Assembly (NCBI GenBank): GCA_900316675.1
Contig: ONDR01000018.1
Span: 1-39,140, forward strand
Source of the DNA: an uncultured Bacteroidales bacterium
GTDB taxonomy: Bacteria > Bacteroidota > Bacteroidia > Bacteroidales > UBA932
DNA length: 39,140 nucleotides
Reading direction: 5' to 3'
In this document: positions 21,789 to 30,831 of the stretch, in pieces
How positions within the stretch are numbered: the first letter of the stretch is position 1
Layout of the letters: every line of letters starts with the position of its first letter
Made by a program: the position numbers and the translations under genes
The notes under the pieces: model-generated
Seen by the model: the letters and a program-made list of their open reading frames with translations, nothing else
Told to the model about the DNA's origin: nothing
Databases searched by the model: none

Positions 21789-24044
21789 ATGGGTGAACTT
21801 GAACCAATGATAAAGGACCTTGCGCTGATTCTTATCATCGCAGGCGCAATGACGCTTCTGTTTAAGAAACTGGGGCAGCCGGTGGTGCTGGGCTACATTG
21901 TTGCCGGCTTTCTGGCCGGTCCTCACTTCGGCCTTCTGCCGTCTGTGGCTGATACCGTCAACGTGCACCTGTGGTCAGATATTGGCGTTATCTTCCTTCT
22001 GTTCGCCCTTGGCCTGGAATTCAGTTTCAAGAAAATACTAAAGGTAGGCGGCACGGCGGTAGTCGCGGCCATGGTTATAATTGTGGGAATGATATTCCTG
22101 GGCTTCATCGTGGGCTCGTTCTGCGGGTGGAAGCGAATGGATGCCCTCTTCCTTGGCGGTATGATTGCAATGTCTTCTACCACAATTATTTACAAAGCCT
22201 TCGATGATCTGGGCCTGCGAAAGAAACAGTTCACCGGCCTGGTACTTAGCATACTTATTCTGGAAGACATTCTTGCTGTCGTTTTGATGGTGGTACTGTC
22301 CACGATTGCAGTCAGCAATAGTTTCAACGGCCTTGAACTGGCGCGCAGCATTGCCAAACTGGCCTTCTTTCTGATATTGTGGTTCGCAGTAGGACTGTAT
22401 GTCATTCCAACTCTTTTAAAGAAAGCCCGTAAGCTGATGTCAGGCGAGACCCTGCTTGTGGTAGCCCTTGGTTTGTGCTTCGGTATGGTGGTATTTGCCG
22501 CCTCCATGGGTTTCTCCGCCGCTTTTGGCGCCTTCATAATGGGCTCAATCCTTGCCGAAACTCTTGAGGCAGAGAGGATTGACAAACTTGTCAGCCCTGT
22601 GAAAGACTTGTTCGGCGCAGTATTCTTCGTGTCCGTTGGTATGATGGTAGATCCGGCAATGATTATTCATTACGCCCTTCCTATCATTGTAATTACCCTT
22701 ACCGTTATTGTTGGACAGGCAACCTTCGCCACTCTTGGCGTACTTATATCCGGCCAGTCGTTAAAGACTTCCATCGAATGCGGATTCAGCCTTACGCAGA
22801 TAGGCGAGTTTGCCTTCATCATCGCCGCCCTTGGCCAGTCCCTTAAGGTGACCAGCGACTTCCTGTACCCGATAGTCGTGGCGGTGTCTGTCATAACCAT
22901 CTTCCTGACACCGTATATGATCAGGCTGGCCGAGCCCGTTAATGCTTTCATGGAAAAGCATCTGCCCAAGAAGCTTGTCAGCCTGGCAGAGAGGTTCGCC
23001 TCCCGTGGCGCGGCAACAGCCACTCAGGACAAGAGCGCATGGCGCAGTTACATTAAGTCCACCCTTACCAATGTCCTTATACATAGTATTGTGTCAATTG
23101 CACTTACTGCCCTGGCATTTTTGTGGCTTGTGCCGTTCCTGGATAGTTTGCTTCCGGCTACAATAAGCAGGATAGCTGCTGCAATTGTTATTCTGCTTGC
23201 ATTGGGACCTTTCCTCTATGCCATCATCTTGCGCCATACTTTTTCTGACGATTTTAAAAAGTTATGGGCAGAGAACCGTAATTACGTACCGCCGCTTGTA
23301 TTTGTTGTTGTGGCAAGATTTTTCTTGGCGATGGGTTTTGTCTTCTACGTGCTGTTTACTCTCTTCCATTTGAGGGGCATTCCGGTCTTCCTCATTGGTT
23401 TTGGAGCGATTCTGTTCATATTGAGCAGCCGTTTGATAAGGCGTCAGTCGCTTAAGATCGAAAGTAACTTCAGGGACAATCTGCGTGCGCGTCAGGTTCA
23501 GGAAGAGTATTATGGCAAGAAGCAGCCGGAATACGCCTCACGACTCCTTTCAAAAGACCTTCACTTTGCAGACTTTACCGTGCCCGGAGACTCCGCATGG
23601 GCCGGCCAGACGCTGGCAGAACTTAATCTTGGCCGTCGGTTCAGCATTCATGTGGCTTCAATCCTTCGTGGCAACCTGCGCATCAATATTCCGGAAGCCA
23701 ATGAGCGTATCTTCCCGCAGGACGTGCTTCAGGTTATCGGAACCGACAAGGATATGGAGGCTTTTTCTACCGAACTTCGTTCCAGCGGCAAGGTTCAGGA
23801 CGATGACGTTGCCATTCGCAGCGAGATGATACTTCGTCAGGTTATAGTGCACGAGGGCTCGCCGTTCAATGGAAAGACTATCCGTGAGTGCGGAATCAGG
23901 GGCGACTATCATTGCCTTATAGCCGGCATCGAAACAAAAGACGGCAAACTGTATCAGCCTGCCGTGGATATTCCCTTCGCCGTGGGCGATGTCGTTTGGG
24001 TAGTGGGTCAGAAAGATGACGTAGCTACTCTTCTGAAAGCGTAG
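21789..24044 (+). CDS. CPA2-family cation:proton antiporter with two C-terminal RCK_C domains
   Basis: A 751-residue membrane protein. The first ~390 residues form a KefB/CPA2 sodium-proton exchanger domain (GQPVVLGYIVAGFLAGPH, FLLFALGLEFSFKKILKVGG, MSSTTIIYKAFDDL, GFSAAFGAFIMGSILAET). Then come about four extra membrane segments (around 440-570), and two RCK_C-like domains (FTVPGDSAWAGQTLAELNL; VIVHEGSPFNGKTIRECGI, each ending VLQVIGTDKD or VVWVVGQKDD). I see no Rossmann RCK_N between them, which is unusual for Kef systems. The start chosen follows the yggS stop by one base. It is the last gene of the operon and its 3' end overlaps lpxB by 20 bases. Confidence 0.85.
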   Translation: MGELEPMIKDLALILIIAGAMTLLFKKLGQPVVLGYIVAGFLAGPHFGLLPSVADTVNVHLWSDIGVIFLLFALGLEFSFKKILKVGGTAVVAAMVIIVGMIFLGFIVGSFCGWKRMDALFLGGMIAMSSTTIIYKAFDDLGLRKKQFTGLVLSILILEDILAVVLMVVLSTIAVSNSFNGLELARSIAKLAFFLILWFAVGLYVIPTLLKKARKLMSGETLLVVALGLCFGMVVFAASMGFSAAFGAFIMGSILAETLEAERIDKLVSPVKDLFGAVFFVSVGMMVDPAMIIHYALPIIVITLTVIVGQATFATLGVLISGQSLKTSIECGFSLTQIGEFAFIIAALGQSLKVTSDFLYPIVVAVSVITIFLTPYMIRLAEPVNAFMEKHLPKKLVSLAERFASRGAATATQDKSAWRSYIKSTLTNVLIHSIVSIALTALAFLWLVPFLDSLLPATISRIAAAIVILLALGPFLYAIILRHTFSDDFKKLWAENRNYVPPLVFVVVARFFLAMGFVFYVLFTLFHLRGIPVFLIGFGAILFILSSRLIRRQSLKIESNFRDNLRARQVQEEYYGKKQPEYASRLLSKDLHFADFTVPGDSAWAGQTLAELNLGRRFSIHVASILRGNLRINIPEANERIFPQDVLQVIGTDKDMEAFSTELRSSGKVQDDDVAIRSEMILRQVIVHEGSPFNGKTIRECGIRGDYHCLIAGIETKDGKLYQPAVDIPFAVGDVVWVVGQKDDVATLLKA

Positions 24045-25161
24045 AAATCATTTCGGCAGCCACTGCTGCGGAAGCGCCTTTGCCGCCAAGGAGGGTGCGG
24101 ATTTCTGAGTATCCTGCCTTCATTGTATCTATGTACTCCTGATCAGAGGTAAGGCGAATCACCTCGTTTGTGACATTTTCAGGGGTGAAGTACCACTGCA
24201 GCAGTTCCTTGAAGACCTTGCGGCCGGCAATAAGATTGCCAAGGCTCACGTATTCTATCTTGATTATCTTCTTTGCGATTGCCGCGTTGATGGGGGACGT
24301 GGCGTAAACAACAACTTGCGGAGTGCCGATTAGGGCTGTTTCAAGCGATGCCGTGCCGCTGTTTACCACAGCGGCTTTTGCATGACGGACAAGGTTGTGC
24401 GTCTGGCCGAAGATGACCTGCAGCCTGCTGTCCGGCCCTGTCCAGGGCTTGTAGTCGTCCGCTGTCCTGGACGGTGCGCCTGCAACTATGAACTTGTATT
24501 CCTCATATCCGGGAGTAGCGGCAAGCCTGTCCGCAAAGGCCTTGAATACCGGCATCATCGTCTTGACTTCTCCCTTTCTTGAACCTGCCAGAAGGGCAAT
24601 GTAAAGGCCCTGAACGGGGGCCTCCTGGACGGCATTGCTGTCGATGGCATCAATAAGCGGGTTGCCGCAATAGGCGAAAGGTATCTGTTTGCGGGTGAAG
24701 TACTCCTTTTCGAAGGGGAAGACGATGAACAGCTTGTCCACGTACTTCTTTATCTTGCGGATGCGGCCTTCGCGGGAAGCCCATACCTTGGGGGCTATAT
24801 ACCAGAAGACCTTAAGTCCGTGATTGTGGGCGAATTCTGCAATCTTAAGATTGAAGCCGGGGTAGTCAATCAGTATTACTACGTCCGGTTGCCAACTTAG
24901 GATGTCCTGCCTGCACAGTTTTAGATTGGCGGATATTACGCGGGCCTTGAGGATGACGTCCTTGAAGCCCATTATTGCAGTCTGGCTGTAATCTTTTACC
25001 ATTGCGCCGGCGCCGGGCTGATTGGCCTCCGATACGGCCCCCATGAGAGGACCTCCCCAAAAGCGGATATCCGCCTTAGGGTCTTTATCGTAGAGCCCCT
25101 TCATCAGGTTGGAACCGTGAAGGTCTCCGGACGCTTCGCCTGCAATGATGTAATATCTCAT
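24025..25161 (-). CDS. lpxB: Lipid-A-disaccharide synthase
   Basis: A 378-residue GT19 glycosyltransferase that joins UDP-2,3-diacylglucosamine and lipid X to form the lipid A disaccharide at the inner membrane. Family marks include YYIIAGEASGDLHGSNLMKGL in the N-terminus, RFWGGPLM, VVILIDYPGFNLKIAEFA, VFWYIAPKVWASREGR, and the donor-site AAVVNSGTASLETALIGTPQVVVY. It is the second gene after surE, sharing one base (stop-start TAATG). Its 3' end overlaps the antiporter gene, with no strong terminator in view. Confidence 0.95.
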   Translation of the reverse strand: MRYYIIAGEASGDLHGSNLMKGLYDKDPKADIRFWGGPLMGAVSEANQPGAGAMVKDYSQTAIMGFKDVILKARVISANLKLCRQDILSWQPDVVILIDYPGFNLKIAEFAHNHGLKVFWYIAPKVWASREGRIRKIKKYVDKLFIVFPFEKEYFTRKQIPFAYCGNPLIDAIDSNAVQEAPVQGLYIALLAGSRKGEVKTMMPVFKAFADRLAATPGYEEYKFIVAGAPSRTADDYKPWTGPDSRLQVIFGQTHNLVRHAKAAVVNSGTASLETALIGTPQVVVYATSPINAAIAKKIIKIEYVSLGNLIAGRKVFKELLQWYFTPENVTNEVIRLTSDQEYIDTMKAGYSEIRTLLGGKGASAAVAAEMISTLSEE

Positions 25162-26006
25162 TAAAAGTCTTTGTTAAGGAGAGGGTCCTTCGCCAGGGAA
25201 GGTGTTTCCACAGGGTCTGTAGTTATGATATTGTGTGCGGTGATGGAAATATAGCCATCCTTCACCAGACGGTGATCGGCGTCGGGAAGGTTCGCTTCAT
25301 CATCGACGTAGGTGCCTATCATCATATAATACTTTTCACCTTCTTCTTTCTGGGGCAGGCTGATTCCGAACATTTCTGCGGTATAGCCGCGCTTGCGGTA
25401 AAGCTCCGGGTTCCAGTCTGTGAATTCCTTAACCCATTTTCCGCGGCCCATATGGCCCGTACGTATGCCCTTAATGTCTGAGGCAGGGAAGTTTACGTTG
25501 TAGTAAACGCCGTAACGGGCTGTCTTGTATCTTTCCATCAGGTGCTCAAAGATGGCGGGGAAATACTTTTGTACCTGGCTGAAATCTGCCTCCGGGTTAA
25601 GATTGTCCAGGGATACGCCAATTGCCGGGATGCCGTTAAGTGCGCCCTCCATCGCCGCACCCAGGGTGCCGGAGTAGCAGGCTGCGGCAGAAGCATTGGA
25701 GCCGTGGTTTATGCCGCTGATAATGACATCCGGCTTCGGATCCATGAAATTGATACCGTACTTTGCGCAACTGGCAGGCGTAGAGTCAAGGTAGGCCCAG
25801 TGTGCGCCGTCAATAATACCCAAGTCCTTGTAGGCAAGCCTTTTGATTCCGATGGTAACGGCCATTGCCATTCCGGACTGATGATACTTTGGCGCTACGA
25901 CGGTGACATTGCCGTAGGGGAGTAACATCTTGGCGAGTACTTTTATTCCTTTGGCTGTGTATCCGTCGTCGTTGGTTACAAGTATATTCAATTTGTCTTT
26001 ATTCAT
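25161..26006 (-). CDS. surE: 5'/3'-nucleotidase SurE
   Basis: A 281-residue SurE-family phosphatase acting on nucleoside monophosphates and polyphosphate. The metal-binding DD pair is D13-D14 (LVTNDDGYTAKGI), with the conserved VVAPKYHQSGMAMAV loop and the asparagine in ISGINHGSNASAA. The YSGTLGAAMEGAL helix follows. It is paired with lpxB in an operon, a pairing I regard as typical for this phylum. The promoter region is shared with the divergent gap gene. Confidence 0.94.
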   Translation of the reverse strand: MNKDKLNILVTNDDGYTAKGIKVLAKMLLPYGNVTVVAPKYHQSGMAMAVTIGIKRLAYKDLGIIDGAHWAYLDSTPASCAKYGINFMDPKPDVIISGINHGSNASAAACYSGTLGAAMEGALNGIPAIGVSLDNLNPEADFSQVQKYFPAIFEHLMERYKTARYGVYYNVNFPASDIKGIRTGHMGRGKWVKEFTDWNPELYRKRGYTAEMFGISLPQKEEGEKYYMMIGTYVDDEANLPDADHRLVKDGYISITAHNIITTDPVETPSLAKDPLLNKDF

Positions 26007-26013
26007 TGGCGAT

Positions 26014-26046
26014 TAAACGTTTATCGTTGACATTTAAACGATTAAA
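26014..26046. repeat. Nested palindromes in the surE leader
   Basis: TAAACGTTTA (26014-26023) is a perfect 10-base palindrome, and ATCGTT (26023-26028) pairs with AACGAT (26037-26042). GATTAAA also occurs twice (26011-26017 and 26040-26046). The block lies between the surE -7 box and ATG, so it would be in the surE leader RNA or serve as an operator. Confidence 0.45.
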
Positions 26047-26057
26047 GTTTTTATTTG

Positions 26058-26089
26058 TTTGCAAAGGTATGATATTTTAATTAATTTTG
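26058..26089 (+). promoter_or_regulatory. Full Bacteroidota promoter for gap
   Basis: TTTG (26058-26061) is followed by a 20-base spacer and TAATTTTG (26082-26089), close to the consensus -33/-7 pair. The leader to the ATG is about 50 bases and A-rich, consistent with a highly expressed gene. The -33 box abuts the surE -7 box on the other strand. Confidence 0.72.
26062..26069 (-). promoter_or_regulatory. -7 promoter box for surE-lpxB
   Basis: The minus strand reads TACCTTTG, matching TAnnTTTG, inside the spacer of the gap promoter. Both polymerases would occupy the same DNA, so the two transcripts should compete. Confidence 0.5.
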
Positions 26090-26113
26090 CAGACCCTTAA
26101 GAAGAAAATGTAG

Positions 26114-27207
<1,094 letters not shown>

Positions 27208-27245
27208 ATCACCAAGTAATTTCAACAGAACATTACCACTTTTAG

Positions 27246-27269
27246 GGCTGCCTTTTGGCAGCCTTTTTT
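27246..27269 (+). terminator. Intrinsic terminator of gap
   Basis: GGCTGCC, a TTTT loop, GGCAGCC and a six-T run form a textbook terminator. It sits just before the CocE-like gene, whose weak -7 box (TATCTTTA at 27281-27288) follows immediately. Confidence 0.93.
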
Positions 27270-27280
27270 GTTTTTATTTG

Positions 27281-27288
27281 TATCTTTA
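27281..27288 (+). promoter_or_regulatory. Possible -7 box for the CocE/S15-type hydrolase
   Basis: TATCTTTA differs from TAnnTTTG in the last base. It lies after the gap terminator and 17 bases before the chosen ATG. No spaced -33 motif is evident. Confidence 0.35.
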
Positions 27289-27305
27289 CGAAAATTCTTC
27301 GCAAC

Positions 27306-29036
27306 ATGGGAAAGGTAACGGTAAAGTTCGTACAGCAGAATTACAGGAAAAGGGAAGAAATGATTCCCATGAGGGATGGTGTCCGCCTGTATACGGCCGT
27401 ATATGAGCCTTTGGCAGGGGAGCCCCGGCCTGTAATTATGATACGCACGCCCTTTCCGCTGAATCCTTACGGTAAAACCTTTACCCGCGACCTCCGTACC
27501 TTCATGAGCCATTTTACGGAGCATCGCTATATTATTGTGTTCCAGAATGTTCGCGGCCGCTTCATGAGCGAAGGTGATTTTGAAGATGTCCGTCCTTTTT
27601 CCCCTGACACAATAAACGAGGCAACCGATACCTATGATACTATCCAATGGCTGATAGACAATCTGAATACCAACGGAAGCGTAGGTGTCAAGGGTATGTC
27701 CTATCCCGGCTTCTATGCCACCATGGCGTCGCTGTCCGGTCATCCGGCCCTTAAGGCTGTCTCTCCGCAGGCCCCGGTGACAGACTGGTTCATGGGTGAC
27801 GATGCCCATATCTGCGGCATACCGCAATTGCCGCTTTATCCTTTTGGCGCATCGTTCTTTAAGCCTCGTCCGAAACTTACAGGCCGCTGGCCGGCCCCTG
27901 TTGTTCCGCTTCCGGAAGGGGATCTGTACGATGCTTTCCTGGAAATCGGCAACAAGCCTTTTGAACCTTTGCGGGATAAGCTGCCCTTCATTGACCAGAT
28001 GCTTCAGCATCCGGATTACGATGCCTTCTGGCAGTCACGCAATGCGGCATCAAATCTTAAGGGCAAGCTTCCACCTTTCCTTATTGTGGCCGGTTTTTAT
28101 GATGCGGAAGACTGTTACGGCCCATTTGAAGTGTATCGTACGCTTAAGGCACAGGCCCCTGAAACTGAGGCCTTCCTGTGCGCCGGTCCTTGGTACCACG
28201 GTGCCTGGAAGCATTCCTTGTACAGTTTTCTTGGCGATGTCCACTTTACTGAATGGTCTGCAGAGCACTTCCGTGAATGGATAGAGTTCCCCTTCTTCTC
28301 TTATTATCTGGAAGGAAAGGGGAGTCTGCCGTCAAGGGTTAGCATACTGCCTTCCGGTGAAACCATGGCCGCCGGCGGAAAGCATACCGTCAACAGCAGG
28401 CCCGGTTGGGAATATATGGAAAGCTGGCCCCCGGCCGGCAGGGAACAGTGGCTTTTCCTGTCAGAGGGCAACAAGCTTACAGAAGAACCCCCGCGGAAGG
28501 TGCTGGAGTGGTCTTTTGTTTCTGATCCTGCGCGTCCGGTGCCTTACACCGGCGGGCTTTTGGAGCACTTCTCCCGCGAGGCCTTTGTGGCGGATCAGCG
28601 CTTTGCCGCCCGCCGCACCGATGTCCTTACCTTCAGCGGCCCCCTTATTAAGGAGGCGGTTAAGGTCGAGGGCTCCGTTAGCGTTAACCTGTGGCTTTCA
28701 GTTGACAGGCCGGATGCAGATATCGTCGTAAAACTCATAGACCGACGCCCGGACGGCTACCAGCTACCGGTCCGCTTCCAGGCCATGCCGCTTCGCTACA
28801 GGGACTCATTCGAACATCCGCAACCGGCTGTCCCGGGCAAGTTGTACCACCTTGGGATTAGGCTCAACGACATAGCCCATGTCTTCATGCCGGGACACCG
28901 CATCATGCTGCAGATTCAGGGCTCTATGTTCCCTCTGCTGGCTTTGCCGCAAGAAAAAAAGCCAGTGAAAATATCACTGGCCTCTATGAATTCTGCGGAA
29001 TGCTTTGTTTCTATTCCGGTTTGTAAGAATCTTTAA
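27306..29036 (+). CDS. CocE/NonD-type (peptidase S15) alpha/beta hydrolase
   Basis: A 576-residue serine hydrolase without a signal peptide. The N-terminal alpha/beta-hydrolase domain carries the opening MIPMRDGVRLYTAVYEP, the oxyanion-region QNVRGRFMSEGDF, and nucleophile Ser132 in KGMSYPGF. A cap region and the C-terminal jelly-roll domain (VSVNLWLSVDRPDADIVVKL, then PGHRIMLQIQGSMFPL) follow. The family includes X-Pro dipeptidyl peptidases, cocaine esterase and glutaryl-7-ACA acylases; substrate cannot be read from sequence. The frame extends 17 codons upstream over the promoter box, so I start at MGKVTVKF. The last 26 bases overlap glnS on the other strand. Confidence 0.88.
   Translation: MGKVTVKFVQQNYRKREEMIPMRDGVRLYTAVYEPLAGEPRPVIMIRTPFPLNPYGKTFTRDLRTFMSHFTEHRYIIVFQNVRGRFMSEGDFEDVRPFSPDTINEATDTYDTIQWLIDNLNTNGSVGVKGMSYPGFYATMASLSGHPALKAVSPQAPVTDWFMGDDAHICGIPQLPLYPFGASFFKPRPKLTGRWPAPVVPLPEGDLYDAFLEIGNKPFEPLRDKLPFIDQMLQHPDYDAFWQSRNAASNLKGKLPPFLIVAGFYDAEDCYGPFEVYRTLKAQAPETEAFLCAGPWYHGAWKHSLYSFLGDVHFTEWSAEHFREWIEFPFFSYYLEGKGSLPSRVSILPSGETMAAGGKHTVNSRPGWEYMESWPPAGREQWLFLSEGNKLTEEPPRKVLEWSFVSDPARPVPYTGGLLEHFSREAFVADQRFAARRTDVLTFSGPLIKEAVKVEGSVSVNLWLSVDRPDADIVVKLIDRRPDGYQLPVRFQAMPLRYRDSFEHPQPAVPGKLYHLGIRLNDIAHVFMPGHRIMLQIQGSMFPLLALPQEKKPVKISLASMNSAECFVSIPVCKNL
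28952..28981 (-). terminator. glnS terminator lying within the convergent hydrolase gene
   Basis: GCCAGTGA and TCACTGGC form a perfect 8-bp stem with a 5-base loop. On the minus strand it is followed by a seven-T run and CTT, a classical terminator 30 bases past the glnS stop. The same bases encode Lys-Lys-Pro-Val-Lys in the hydrolase. Confidence 0.85.
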
Positions 29037-30669
29037 GTGCTACCGTCTTGTTAAAGATGGGGTGCTCCGGAGTGCTGTCCTTGTCAAGGAAGTAGTAACC
29101 GGTGCGCTCGAACTGAACGGCAATTCCTGACTTGTCTTCAAGCAGGGCGGGCTCTGCCCAGCCTTTGCCAAGAATCAGGGAGTCGGGATTCAGGAAGTCC
29201 TTGTAATCCTTGTCCTCAGGAACCTGGGACATGTCTGCAAGGGTGAACAGGCGGTCATAGTTACGCAGTTCAAGTTCTTTTGCATGCTCTACTGATACCC
29301 AGTGGATGGTACCTTTTACTGAGCGCCACTGCTCCGGGTCTCCGCCGGGACGGGTGGTCGGGTCGTAGGTGCACTTAAGCTCTACTACTTCTCCGTTCTC
29401 ATCCTTGATGACCTCGTTGCACTTGATAATATAGGTATATTTAAGGCGGACCTCGCCGTCCGGTTTAAGACGGAAGAACTTCTTGGGAGCGTCCTCCATG
29501 AAATCTGCCTTGTCAATGTAAAGCTCACCGGTGAAAGGAACCTTGCGGCTTGCACCTTCCGGCTCTGCCGGGTTAAGAGGGCAGTCGAACCACTCTACCT
29601 GGCCTGCGGGCCAGTTGGTGATGGTAACCTTTACAGGGTCCTGTACTACCATGTAGCGGTTGCTGCGGGCGTTCAGGTCCTGGCGTACGCACCACTCCAG
29701 AAGCTGGATGTCCATGAGCTGGTCACGCTTGCTTACTCCAATCTTGTCGCAGAACATCTTAAGGGCCTCGGCGGTATAGCCGCGACGGCGGACGCCGCAA
29801 AGGGTAGGCATGCGGGGATCGTCCCAACCGCTTACGATGCCTTTCTGAACAAGCTCCAGCAGTTTGCGTTTGCTCATCAGGGTGTATGTAAGGTTCAGGC
29901 GGGCGAATTCGTACTGATGGCTGGGATAGATGCCAAGAGTCTGGATGAACCAGTCGTACAGAGGACGGTGAACGTCGAACTCAAGGGTGCAGATAGAATG
30001 GGTGATATGCTCTATTGAGTCGCACTGGCCGTGGGTGTAGTCGTACATAGGGTAGATGCACCACTTGTCTCCGGTACGATGATGCGATGCATGCTTGATG
30101 CGGTAAAGGAGAGGGTCGCGGAACATCATGTTGGGGTGGGCCATGTCTATCTTGGCACGGAGCACCTTTTCGCCGTCGGCGTACTTGCCGTCGCGCATCT
30201 CCCTGAAGAGCTTGAGGTTCTCTTCTACGCTGCGGTTGCGGTAGGGAGACTCGGTTCCGGGAGTATCGACGGTACCGCGTCCGGCGCGGATCTCTTCCTG
30301 GGTCTGGTCATCTACGTATGCAAGGCCCCTCTTGATGAGGTCTTCCGCCCACTGGTAAAGCTGGTCGAAATAGTCAGATGCGTAGAGCTCCTTGTCCCAC
30401 TGGAAGCCAAGCCACTTTATATCTTCTTTGATTGAATCTACGTATTCTACATCTTCCTTGACGGGATTGGTGTCGTCGTAGCGCAGGTTGGTTTTGCCGC
30501 CGTACTTCTGTGCAAGGCCGAAGTTCAGGCAGATACTCTTTGCGTGACCAAGGTGGAGGTAGCCGTTAGGCTCCGGGGGAAAGCGGGTCATTATGCTGTC
30601 CACTTTACCTTCTTTAAGGTCGTTCTCTATGATCTCCTCAAGGAAATTGAGTTTTTTGGTCTCTTCCAT
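29011..30669 (-). CDS. glnS: Glutaminyl-tRNA synthetase
   Basis: A 552-residue class I synthetase. The HIGH-like motif HLGH is at 39-42 (FPPEPNGYLHLGHAKS) and the KMSKS-like motif MSKRK is at 265-269. The catalytic core is followed by the C-terminal beta-barrel anticodon-binding domains. The PPEPNGYLHLGHAK context distinguishes GlnRS from GluRS, so the organism charges tRNA-Gln directly. An in-frame ATG six codons upstream exists, but the region between it and MEETKK has a good A-rich leader, so I use the downstream start. It is monocistronic with its own terminator inside the neighbour. Confidence 0.96.
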   Translation of the reverse strand: MEETKKLNFLEEIIENDLKEGKVDSIMTRFPPEPNGYLHLGHAKSICLNFGLAQKYGGKTNLRYDDTNPVKEDVEYVDSIKEDIKWLGFQWDKELYASDYFDQLYQWAEDLIKRGLAYVDDQTQEEIRAGRGTVDTPGTESPYRNRSVEENLKLFREMRDGKYADGEKVLRAKIDMAHPNMMFRDPLLYRIKHASHHRTGDKWCIYPMYDYTHGQCDSIEHITHSICTLEFDVHRPLYDWFIQTLGIYPSHQYEFARLNLTYTLMSKRKLLELVQKGIVSGWDDPRMPTLCGVRRRGYTAEALKMFCDKIGVSKRDQLMDIQLLEWCVRQDLNARSNRYMVVQDPVKVTITNWPAGQVEWFDCPLNPAEPEGASRKVPFTGELYIDKADFMEDAPKKFFRLKPDGEVRLKYTYIIKCNEVIKDENGEVVELKCTYDPTTRPGGDPEQWRSVKGTIHWVSVEHAKELELRNYDRLFTLADMSQVPEDKDYKDFLNPDSLILGKGWAEPALLEDKSGIAVQFERTGYYFLDKDSTPEHPIFNKTVALKDSYKPE

Positions 30670-30688
30670 ATCTTTATATTTTATCATA

Positions 30689-30696
30689 CAAATATA
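30689..30696 (-). promoter_or_regulatory. -7 promoter box for glnS
   Basis: The minus strand reads TATATTTG, 19 bases before the chosen ATG. It overlaps the upstream in-frame ATG region, which favours the shorter start. No -33 motif is clear. Confidence 0.5.
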
Positions 30697-30779
30697 TAGA
30701 TAATTTGGGATATATCAGCAGGCTGGTCGGGGTTTATTTTATTGTATCGTTTCAAAAAGCAAAAAAAACTATAATTGCA

Positions 30780-30809
30780 TTGCAGTTTTAAAGGAAAGTA
30801 GTATCTTTG
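30780..30809 (+). promoter_or_regulatory. Promoter of the serine palmitoyltransferase gene
   Basis: TTG (30780-30782), a 19-base spacer and TATCTTTG (30802-30809) fit the -33/-7 pattern. The box ends 22 bases before the ATG. About 80 bases between this and the glnS box contain only A/T-rich sequence with no further motif that I can support. Confidence 0.65.
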
Positions 30810-30831
30810 CTTGTTACTAAGACCAAGGAAT

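Noticed and set aside
24025..24080. A GCAGC/GCTGC stem as a terminator for the antiporter operon
   Set aside because: It contains a mismatch and has no T-tract, and it lies in lpxB coding sequence.
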